From Ricordea florida (taxonomy: Eukaryota; Cnidaria; Anthozoa; Corallimorpharia; Ricordeidae): DNA of 64,000 nucleotides. The notes under the pieces are model-generated. The model was not told the origin of the DNA. It was given only the letters and a program-made list of their open reading frames with translations, and ran no database searches. Within the stretch, counting starts at the first letter, position 1, and each line of letters starts with the position of its first letter. The translations under genes were made by a program, and so were the position numbers. The DNA lies in NCBI GenBank assembly GCA_949710005.1, contig OX453286.1, positions 26,610,014 to 26,674,013 on the forward strand, given 5' to 3'. Positions 1 to 11,000 of the stretch are shown in pieces.

Positions 1-402
1 GAAACTCGGGTCAGTAAAAAATGCAGAGAACACTGACACAGTGCGGCGTTTGAAAAATTGAGTAGTAACATGTTTTAAAACCTAATGATGTGAAGTGGTT
101 GCAATAGCTTAGTTGACATTGTCGACTTCTCAGAACAGCGCGTACCGAAGGAGTGGAACGAGTCTGGAACAAGTCTCACAAGGAGGGGAGGGGAGGGGAG
201 GGGAGGGGGGCCATTGTGTCAACACCAACAGACTAAACCTGCCATTAGTCAATGATCATAGAAGTAGGAGGACTTGAATGTTTTAGTTTTTAGTTTCTTT
301 CCTACTTTCACTTTCAAAATGTATTTGAACCCAAGAGTACGATATTTCGTGTTGTAAAATTCTTTGCAAATGATTTAGTAACGTGCTTCCATTTTCATTC
401 AG
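1..402. other. Upstream part of MTBP intron; G-rich tract
   Basis: No coding exon is seen before the acceptor at 401-402. Positions 181-210 hold a short GGGGA tandem run that could form a G-quadruplex. The stretch is most simply an intron of MTBP, whose N-terminal exons lie outside the window. Confidence 0.5.
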
Positions 403-3400
403 AAAACTCCAGTTTGGAATCAGGAAAGGAAGAACTCTGGTCACGTGACAGGCGGCTCTGTCTCATCTCTGCTGGGACTGCAAACCAGCTGAACCTGTTT
501 GTATTGAGGCCATCAGAGCAGTTTAATTGCAAAATACAGAACGACCTTGCGTGGGTACATTCCACATGTCAGATATCCAGGGACCAGGAAGGTGTGCATG
601 GAAAGTTTTGGATAATTTAGAAAGATTTATTTTAGTAGAAAACAAACCACTTGCAAAGATTTGTATTTACTAGCTTTGTGTCACTGGGGAACGAATGTTT
701 AAAATTCTTTAGTACACGGTGAAAAAGAATGATATATCCACTAGTTGTTGGATTGATGTTTTACAGCTTCCCATTTTTGATCTGTAGTAGGAGGACCACT
801 TGTATTTCCTGACATAACAGACAGTTTCTGGGAAACTGAAGAATATTTCAGAAAACTGCAGCTTAACAATCTACGGCAAGAGATCTGTGAGTATTTCTTT
901 CTGTCTTTTTGGGGAAGAATTTACCTGAGCATATGAACCTTGTGATGTGACTTGTCAAATTGTACTTCTATGCTGTTGTATAGAACTAGGTCATGGATGA
1001 TTACATAACTTCGAATGAAAACCTGTTGCGCTGGTCTTCCTGTAGATCTAATTGACCCTTTGTCTCGTTCACAGCTAAGTCTGCAAACGCATTTTTATCT
1101 GCCGACGGTCTTTCTGAACTTGTCAGTGTAATGTATGAAGAAAAGTGGACAAACCTAAAAGCGCTAAGGTACAGAAGCTGGTATTCAACTTTGTTATAAA
1201 CGACGAGCGACTTACTCACTAGTCCACGAGGCCATACGTTACCGTAAAATTATTATTAGATAAAATAATTATTCAGTGATTGCACTTCGCTAAGTAGCAT
1301 AAGTCAAACAAGTGTGGCATAAAAGCATAACGAAAATACTATGCGTCTTAACTGTTTCCATTTTTTTCTCAGTTTTAAAGATGCGCAGTTCTTTCAATTT
1401 GTCCTCCTTTTTGTCATCATTCCATCTCTCAGCCTGTATTTTCAGTTATGTACATGCTTCTCGTGGGATGGCGATTAATACATGCTATTCAGTTATGGGT
1501 TTCACTTCCGCAGGGAAAAACTATGGCAAAGCGGAAACACGCAGCAGCTTAAGGTAGTGAAAAGGGATGTCTTATTGGAACACAGCTCGTCAGGTGATTG
1601 GATTTGTGTCAATGATAATGAACATAATGACCTTTATTTCAGTGTCAACTGTATCTAGCACTGACGTACTAACTGGGGACACTGTAAAGCACAAATCAAA
1701 TCAAATCGCATTTAATTAAATCAAATCAAATCAAATGTTGGTTTTTGAGGAGAGGGGAAAACCGGAGTACCTGGAGAAAAACCTCTCGGAGTAGGGTAGA
1801 GAACCAACAAACTCAGCCCACATTGGTGGAGGGCAAGCGCTCTCGGCACTGCGCCAACCCTGCTCCCCTACTACGATTTCTCTACTGGTTTATGCATGTG
1901 GAGCTTGCTTAGTGCCAGATACAAATATTGTTGTTGTTATGTATTATATCTACAAAAAGAGGCCGTTATATTATTTGTTAAAGAGTATCAGAAGAGCAAG
2001 AGCCAGTGTAGGCTAGCAAGCATTTCAGTATCTTTCAGAACTATATCATCAAGAGGAAATTCCCCGTAATACATTCAATACGAGGAACAGTGTTTCATCA
2101 CCTTCAAAGCATAAGAGCATATGAGAGACCTGAAGTGAAGTGACCAGATTTGGCTGAGCTAAATTTCGATATGTTTTCTACAGTTCTTTCACATAGTGGC
2201 GCTGTACTCAGTGTGGCAGTAGTTTTGTTAATTAAACTATGAGGAAACTATGAAGAGTGCTTATGTTCTATTGGTTTTCAGATTTACTGCCTTCTCCAAG
2301 TAAGTGGCCTGAAAGATTGTGGCTAATGAGGAACGGTCCCAAAGTGCGGTAAGTCAGCCTGTTGTACTTTGATGCTCATATGATAATGATACGTGCCTCA
2401 ATTCGAGTTGTTTCCATTTACTAATCCCTTTTCTGTTCTTGCCAACAGAATGGAAGCTTGCGTTGAGGATGTTGCAAAAGAAAATATACCATTTCTGGTA
2501 ACAGGTAAAAAAATTGAGTTAACTATGGTTACTTTAGTGTTTGGTTTTATAATATGGTTCGATCTTTTAAATCTGTTTATGTAACCAGGCGGTATTAGCT
2601 TTACTCGGAAAGCTACTGTAATATGGCTCTATATAGTTTGTTTGTTTTGTAACTATCTCCCAACTTAAGACTTTCCAGTATCGCGTTCTTTATAAATTTG
2701 TAATGCAGTATTTGGTATACTCTTCACTTGTTTTAAAATTCAGTGGTGTTTTAGTATTCTCACCAAGCCTTGTCTGTGATCCATAGCGTCATCAGTGAAT
2801 ATAAAAGACATTTTGGACAAGTTCCGGTCGGATGGAACAGCTGTCAGAAATGATCTTGGTCCTATTCCACCTCGGGTACGAAATAGTTGTAATAGGATAC
2901 CTACTCCATATAATTATTTGACGACACTTTCATAGAACTTGTTAAGCTTCATTCAGAACACAGATCGTATGGTTGTTGTCTTGTATTTTAATCCCGTTAC
3001 TGATGTTTTTCAGCATTAAGGCATTATGTTATCTTATTTTAACTTGTTTTATAATAAATCCTGTATTTCACACGATCCAACGATCATTTTTATAGTTGAA
3101 GTCTAACTCTTCGTTTATAGGTAACCTTGGAAATGTCACGAGTGTCAACTTAGAGCTCTTCATGGTGCATTAAATGTCGTGACGTTTGTTGTATTTTTGT
3201 CATCTCTTGCTGTCGTTGCTTGACCACATCTGTCTCCTCCAGCTAAAAGAACTGAAGTACTTTCTTTGTCTTCCACTTTGCAGCAGAAAGATGCGTCCGA
3301 TCGTTACATTCAAGTAAATTCGTCAAAAGGTAACTCAGATCTCATTACGTTTCTTTCACTTTCAATTACAGTAACTATTCAATGAAATACCTTATTCTCT

Positions 3401-5939
3401 AGATCTTGCTGATATCAGAAGGGAGCGATATCCTGAAGTTCTGGGTACATCGTATCACGGAATAGAGTAAGTTTACATGTTCGTGCTTCAGCTGAGTTTT
3501 TTTCAGTTTTTAGATTTCTGATGAGCCCACTGTTGTTCTTTCATCTCACCTCTAACTATACTACGAGGAACCCACCTGTCTCAAGACCGTAGATCTTGAA
3601 ATTAGAGGAAAATGGCTGTGCAAAAACTAAAGAAAAAAGAATGGTGGTGGGTAGTCAAACCTTGGACTGTCAAATCCTCGTCTTTGGGCCTGGGCCTAGT
3701 GCATGGTGCAATAACAAGTGACAGTAGTTGTCAGCGAAGCCCGTACGTTTCCTCTGTATTTTTGCTTTAGAGAATGTGGAGTTAGATCGATCCCATATCA
3801 TAGAGTAAGAGTTGATAGCTTTGTCAATTCTCTCAATAGCTTCACTTCGTTGTTTTTACGGTGGATTTTGGAGTGGAGGATGAAGCCAGTGTTTGATATA
3901 CATATGTTTATTATATGGCTACAATAGTATGTGCGCTCTGATTGGCTGCTGAGCGGGCAAGACTTTCTTCTAATGGTGACCGGGCATTATGAAAATTTTT
4001 CAAAAAAATTTTGTTTTAATATAGACAAAGTTGTCTCATTTTCAAAGAAACTGTTTCTTCTGTCACTCCTGGTTACGATCGCATGGTCAGGTGTGTTTGG
4101 TACATCAAGGCCTCGGTCTTTGATCTCCCTGTTATGACCTCACTCACGGTTAAAAAGTAGTACATGTCTAAACTGTCATGCTTTTTTACGGTAGATACTG
4201 TAGAGATGATCATCGTTCTTTAGCAAAGGATTCCAAACTAGCTCTTCTCCAGTCTTCACTCCTGAAACACGAGACTTTGTCATCATATGCGGAGAGCAAA
4301 CACAGGCAGACGTTGGGTCGTTGTACCAGAGCCGTGACAAACACAAGGCACAGTGCTGGTAAAGACACAGGTCTCAAGCTTAATACTGTAACGAAAGCTG
4401 CAAAAACTGTTACAGGACGTGAGAAAAGGCCAGCTTCTTCTGAAAGGTAGTGAAACGTTTTGGCTGGGACACAAAAACACACGCGATTTAGTTTGGTTAT
4501 GGGTACTATTTCAACTGACCTTTTTGAATCAGCATATTTCTGTTTTCGCTGCCAGTGAAGTTCAATGGAAAATATCCAATTTAAGAATTTGATCCACTCC
4601 TGATGATGCAGTGTTTTGATTTGATTCTCCTGTTTCCTATTTTTTATCTGCAGTTTTTTTTTTGCTTGATTCGCAAGTGAAGACATGGCTTAGAGATAAC
4701 CCTTTCTCGTTGTTTCATAGGCCGCTCAAGAGAAAGTCACCTGGTGCGAAGACAACGAGCGCTGTGCTGAAGAGAAAGCGGCAGACATCTATGGAAGGTT
4801 TGATCTTGTTTGGTTATTCGTCTCAAGTGGCTCAACATTTTATGACTTGGGAAAGTGGGCACACCTTTTTTAAAATGTTAGTGCTGTCTCCATTTATGCA
4901 TACCGAAGTAAAAACCTGTCAAACACTGCTGCCAAGCAGGATCTAACTTGGAAAACCGTGTTTGTTTGGAGCTAATAAATGTCCGTGTTTTTCTGTAGAG
5001 GTGGACACCAGACAAACAAATGATAACAGGAAGAAGGAAACTCGTTCAGAGAGGCACAAAAGGGTGAGCACCGTATGACCACACTCCTGCATGTGCTGCG
5101 AGGCAGGCGCGCGCGTTTGAGTGCAAACTCGCGCCCTACATCAGCATCGTTACGACCTGACAAAATGTCCGATAATCCAAGAATTTCATTTGACCAAACC
5201 CATTCTTGATTTGATATTGTGACATTAGCAGTTCACGCGCCGTTTCTTCAAGCTTTGCTAAGATTCTACTTGATCCACAGCGCCTACAACAAGTTGTGCA
5301 AAAGACTCTTGAAGACAATGGAATAAGCACTCATCATGCATTCTACGAGCGCTGTACTGAAAGACTCTATTCCCTTTGCAAGAGCTTTCTAAAGGTGAGT
5401 TGTTGTTAGGAGGCTTAATTCTGCTTTGCCTTTTCAAGATGATGAACCGAATCTTGCTATTTGATTGGCTACCCGAGTTGTACCTTAAGGGTGCAAACTC
5501 GAGACTTTCCGCAAGAACGTTATTTCGGCTTGTTATACGAAATCGTAATGGTGCAAATATATGATTTATTTTATATTCACTCACATGATACTGACCAAGG
5601 TCAGGCGGTCAAGGTAGCTGGGTCTGGTCTTGTTCATGTATACGTATTATGTACCTTAATTGCGTCTCGTTAAACGCAAAACAGCTTGGCCAATATCCAA
5701 TCATATTGACCTACTGCTTGGTCAATAACTCATGTCGTTTTCATTGTCAGGATCTTCAGTCTTCTCACGGTCTGAATGATGAAATGAAGAGACTGGCTAA
5801 TAGCAATGTTCAACAGGTATTGACCAGATATTTATCCTCTAAAAGCATTCTTAGCTTTTCATCTTTCTAATAATTCATTTTTTGTTTTCAGGTGATTGAA
5901 TTTGAGACCAAGAGAGGGAAAAGAGAAGAAAGGACGTGA
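403..5939 (+). CDS. MTBP: MDM2-binding protein (MTBP), 3' part of the gene
   Basis: MTBP partners Treslin/TICRR in origin firing and is also linked to MDM2. Fourteen exons are readable: 403-591, 788-886, 1075-1168, 2282-2348, 2449-2504, 2787-2875, 3243-3329, 3403-3467, 4195-4446, 4721-4797, 4999-5063, 5281-5394, 5751-5816 and 5892-5939 (TGA 5937-5939). The last three give the conserved MTBP C-terminus: a helical block with QKTLEDNGISTHHAFYERC, then DLQSSHGLNDEMKRLANSN, then QQVIEFETKRGKREERT. In vertebrates the matching region ends in a short basic tail. Exons 4195-4797 are rich in Lys/Arg/Ser and look disordered, as in the family. Phases checked at the first exons are consistent. The N-terminal half is outside the window. 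Identity rests mainly on the C-terminal block; the middle exons are supported by splice signals and open frames. Confidence 0.85.
1620..1868 (-). repeat. tRNA-derived SINE, family A, copy 1
   Basis: This is a reverse-strand copy of the SINE at 55875-56175. It shares the GGGGAGCAGGGTTGGCGCAG head (read on the minus strand from 1868 down), the 'gtgggctgagtttgttggttc' body, a run of CAAAT-type repeats and the 'cagtgtcc' tail region. The B-box part of the tRNA-like head is deleted here. It lies in the MTBP intron 1169-2281. Confidence 0.8.
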
Positions 5940-8067
5940 TCGGAAATAGGGCTTGAAATTTCAATCCATGTTCAAAAAGTAACTGGTGCTTTTATAAGTT
6001 TTCCTTTATCTATTATTATTCAACCTGAGGAAAGGTTTCATTTCTTATTAATTTTAAACTCATTTGTTCACAAGATATTAGCAATTCCCCTAAGTGAGTG
6101 GCATATATTTTTAGATAAAAACAGTTGTGTTCACCCTGTATAGTACAAAAAACACAGCCACAGTACGGAAAATACTTATTTTGTTTAGCAGCTTTACAAA
6201 GAATGGTGATAGTGCATGATTAAATGTAAGAGATAGCACAACATTATTTGACAGTATTTTCCCGTCAGCAAAGAATGAAAACTACGGTTTAAATGTTGCC
6301 TTTATTAAAACAATTGACATTTATTTACGTTACGTATAAAGGTGTAACTAATCGCTAATAGCTGCTTCGTTCTTCTGTTTGCGAATGATAATATTTGTCT
6401 ACAAATTGGCCTTGTCTCGAAAAAGGTATGAACATTAAATATTTATTATAATACAGTCCCGATACTACGCGCGATATGATTGGTCCAAACAGCGTCCTTT
6501 ATCAGAGTATAAAGGACGGTGCTTACGTCATCACCCGGCTTTGCGCAGTGAAAAAAGTGGCTGAATTTTTTAAAGAGTTTACTAGCTTTTCGTAAAATAT
6601 TCTGAACGAGCTCGAACAAAGCATCCCTTACATTTACAAGAATGCGAAGATGAGGAGCTCTAGGAAAATGTAGATATAGAGACCGAGTTAAGCAACTAAG
6701 TCAGCACTTGTAAAAATGGGGAGTTAAATTAAGAAAAACAGGACTACGATATCAACCACGAAACCATCAAACAATGGCGTTTTTTAATGAAACAATAAAA
6801 TTGCCGAGCAAATTACAGTTCGGTTGGTTTCAGTGCCAAGCTATGCAAAACAACAACGTGAAGTGACCAATTTACAAGTCTTCTCCGCTAAAGACGTGAA
6901 GGTTGACAGCAAAAATTCGAAATGGACTGCAAACGGACTAAGTGGAAAATTCTACAGTTTCAAAGAAAAATGAAAACGATATGAAACTTGCCTGCCAGCA
7001 ACAGTACAAGAGGAAGACAAATCCACTTTTGTCACTGGTACAGTACTCGGCGTTGTAGTCTTGGTTTCTTAATTTGAGCTCCCTTACGTCGCATTTAGTA
7101 AAAACGACAAACAGTATGAATCAAACACACAGAAATTTGCTTGTGTGTCGAATTCATCTCTCCACAACATTTTCATTAAAGCAGAGACTAAAAGCACAAA
7201 AGAAAACAGCAGTTCTCTCATTGACATAAACTGAGCGTTGTCCATTCAGAAAACATGGCACACTGTCTTTAGTTTCAGCAACACGCTAAGCAGTTCGTCT
7301 TGTTTGTTTTCTTCTGTTAAATTCCACAAATGGTTTTTTCGCGTTCAAAAACTTTTCAGTGCTTTGCGTTCGAACTTTGATGGTTTGACAGCCTTTGTCT
7401 TTTGAACCAATGAGAGTGTTGGACGTTTCTTACAAGCTCGCTGATTGGCCCAAATTGCTGTACTTAATCAGAGTATAAAGGACAGTGCTGACGACATTCA
7501 GCGCGCCCGCTGAAAAAAAAACTGGCAGTTGATCGAAAACAAAAGCTCATTTTGTGGAAAATCGCTAGTTCTTTATTATAAAACAAATAAATAAGCCTCC
7601 TCTGGGCTTTGTTCTGTTATAAAGCACTTAGGAGGTGACGAGAGCACTCAAGAAGTAGGGAGAAACACTTGCCTACGGCTCGCGTTTCCCCCTACACTTC
7701 TTTCGTGCTCTCGTCACCTCCTGCGTGCTTTATAACAGAACAAAGCCCAGAGGAGGCTTATTTATTTGTTAAACATTTTAAGCTGTTGCCGTGATTCTGA
7801 TAGCAAAATCCGCGTATTACGGTCTTTAGAACAGGCGAATTTTGTCTCAGCACACACGTCTTATTCACATTCCTTTTTACTTCAAAATATTGAGAGTGCA
7901 AATCATATTTGACTTACTCCTGGAAACACAAAGCCTAATCTTCTATTTAACAAGTGCTTTTGAAAGTTCACAAATTTACAGAGAATATATTAGATTGGAG
8001 TTTTTGTCACCAGACTTCTCGCGCAGTTTGAGCTCATAGCCCATTAATGGGTGACCGCAGAGTAAGC
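5940..8067. other. Convergent intergenic region, repeat-rich
   Basis: This stretch separates the 3' ends of MTBP and PHKB. Two spaced copies of a motif (GATTGGYCCAAA followed by ATCAGAGTATAAAGGAC) occur at about 6479-6525 and 7441-7486, and a related copy is at about 37700. Between them is AT-rich sequence with no ORF I can support. The distal end is a large hairpin at 7581-7770. This looks like decayed transposable-element sequence. Confidence 0.6.
7581..7770. repeat. Long perfect-arm inverted repeat (foldback element)
   Basis: The arms begin AAACAAATAAATAAGCCTCC at 7581 and return as the reverse complement ending at 7770 (GGAGGCTTATTTATTTGTT). The arms run about 85 bp with few mismatches and a small central loop near 7670-7685. 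Such structure is typical of MITE or foldback elements. No coding capacity is seen. Confidence 0.85.
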
Positions 8068-11000
8068 TCAGCTGACGTAACAGTTCGAAGATACACAGGT
8101 ATTTCCTTTAAGCAACCTGTTGACCACGGCCCTTGCCAGGTAAGTCGTCGTGCCTCCCTTTCCGTCACGTGATGTGTTGTAGAAAGCTTCTTTAGCACTC
8201 TAAATGACAAAAAAAGGTGAATCATCGATGTACGAGTTATGCAGGTTTAATATGGATTGAATATGTGCATATGACTACCTTACTTGCATGCAAAACAGTT
8301 TGTATATAACTTACCTGACCGCCTTGCGGTCCCAAATCACTTTCGAAAAGTTCGATGGCTTCATCAACAAGCTGTAAAATAGATAAGTCGATAACAATTA
8401 AAAAACACAAGACGATCGCTCACGCTGAGGATGATAGAACTCATAGAGTAAACTCGTTTTCACTGAATCAGAATGCCTTCCGTGTTTCTTGCGGCGCGTT
8501 TGTCACAAAAACATGAATTATCTTCAAGCGATCGAGGAAACAGCTTCGTGACGCGAAACAAAAAATGTATCACATTAAAACAAACTGGTGATCGTACCTC
8601 GTCCAGATTGATGCACTGACCCAGTTCTAATTCAGGGTTTCTTTCGAGAATTGTCGCCAGAACAACAAGCAACTGAAACGAGAAGCATATGATAGAGAAT
8701 TGCATAAGGAAGACACTAAATAAGCCAACTTTAACACAATGATAATGGTGTTTCTAACCGTGTACGGGGGGGGGGGGGGTACTCCGGCGACAAATGTTTG
8801 GTGGGAAGTGCTCTAATTGAGACGAGTTTTACAGTATTTTATGGATCTGCATTTCGCCATATCTGGTTATTTTCCAACTATCGCAGTTCAGTGCGGGTCG
8901 AAGGGAATGATTAGTATTTTGAAGTACTTTGGAGATCATTAGTTGTACCACAAATGCTCAAGTACAAGCCTGGGAACCGATCGCAAATAGTTCTTCAATT
9001 CAGCTCCAGTCCCTAACTATGACGCCTAGGTATATTTATACTTCAGAGAGATGTTTTGTTGTTACCTCTACGACCATCTGTCTGTATTCAGGTTTAGATA
9101 TGTCACTCAGCAGTTCCTCAACTTTAAGCTGGAAGTTCCGTTCACGATGTGTCATCTCTGATATGATTGGCAGCTTTAAAATATTGTACAAACCTCAAAT
9201 GCATTAATAGTGTATGAGTGAGAGACAGAGGAAATCTCCCTCAACTTAGAGCAAATACACCTAGATTTTTGCATTTTTTAAAACTGAAGAGTTTTCCCCC
9301 TACATCATTTTGTTTACCTTGGTAGCTTTAAACGCAAGAAACATCAAGTTCGTACATCAAGTGGCGATTGACAACGTGAAAAGTTTGCACTGTCGACTTA
9401 CCTGAGACAAGACATGAGTGGAGGCTTTGATTCCCTCGGGAGCTCGGTAAAGTATGTTCCACACTAAACCACAAACAAACGAATCAGTCATTAAGTAAAT
9501 GTCCAGCGTTAGTAGATCAACCACACTTCATGGTCAAATAAAGAGTACCACAGTTGCGAGGTAGTGAATATTTGACCACTTGGAATACCGTGTCAATGTG
9601 GATAGTTATGACAGCCATGGTCCCGGATGGTAACTATGAGGATAACAGTAGGGATAATGAGGCCTTTCGCACCTTTATCGTAGAATCCGGGGGGAACTCT
9701 GTGAACTGCGCCATCAAGTTGTCTCTTTTGTAATGGCGTCCTGCGTGGAAAGGTACGTCAACTGTAAAGAACATCGGCCTTATTCTAGCAATACAGCATT
9801 TAAACGCTTAAGTACAATTAAAGTCAGGAAAGAATTTCATTTCAATCTAACAAAACGTTCTCGGTTTCTTGGCTAAATGGTACGCAGTGACACTAAGTGG
9901 AGCGATAACAGTGTAAACAGACCTTGGTGCGACATCCATCCCGTGGAGGGTCCCCTTGGAAGTCAGAACAATTTTGAGCAGTTGTTTGACGTCACTAGGT
10001 GCCTGAGTGTAAAGAGACTAACAGCAAAGCAGATTCAACAAATAGGACCTATACCTACAGCACTACACCCATACTAGGTGCCTGTGTAAAAAGAGATTAA
10101 CAGCAAAGTAGATTCAATAAATAGGACCTACACCTACAGCACTATACCCATACTAGGTGCCTGTGTAAAAAGAGATTTAACAGCAAAGTAGATTCAATAA
10201 ATAGGACCAGGAGTGATTCGCTCCTGATAGGACCTATACCTACAGCACTATACCCACACTAGGTGCCTGTGTAAAAGAGATTAACAGCAAAGTAGATTCA
10301 ATAAATAGGACCTATACCTACAGCACTATACCCATACTAGGTGCCTGTGTGTAAAACGATGAACAAAAAAGAACGCTGACCCACTGTACATCAAACGGAG
10401 GTACAACATGAGATACTTGAAGAAGCTGTCTTACCCTGAGCCCACGGCTTGCCAGTCTTTGTTTCATGGCTTGAATAATCCACCTGAAAGAAGAAACAAA
10501 TGCTACTCACAATCTGCCTTTCTCTAACGTGCGGCGGGCTCTGATATCGTACCACGTGACATATTAGCATTGGATTATGACGTAATAAACACCACCACCT
10601 GACATCGCGTAAATCACTCGACCCTGATGATGACTTCCGCTCATGTTATTGAAACGTCACTCAACTTCAGCAACATCTGCTCTTTTCAGAACTACTTACA
10701 CCCAGACGATAGAACTCCACATACAAGTATGACGTAATAGGTAAACATAGAAACTTACCCTATCCGGATGTTGAGCATTCCTTCGAAAGCTTTGGGTAAA
10801 GTGGCAACAAAAGCAGCCAAGTACAGAACCATCTACAAAGGATCAAAGAGTCATTATTCAAAAATAGAGCACTTAATCTATCAAGATTCCCTAAAAATTC
10901 AGCATATCAAGAAGGGTTGGTGAGTCAATTATCCTGACTTATATACGTGTCAAAAGCCTGCAAAGAAAACTGTTAAGACGTCAAGAACTGATCAAAACAG

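Noticed and set aside
4210..4686. Minus-strand ORF of 158 codons
   Set aside because: It is antisense to the MTBP exon 4195-4446. The sense exon has splice sites and fits the MTBP chain.
9993..10350. CRISPR-like repeat array
   Set aside because: Units are contiguous 79-bp tandem copies without variable spacers, in an animal intron.
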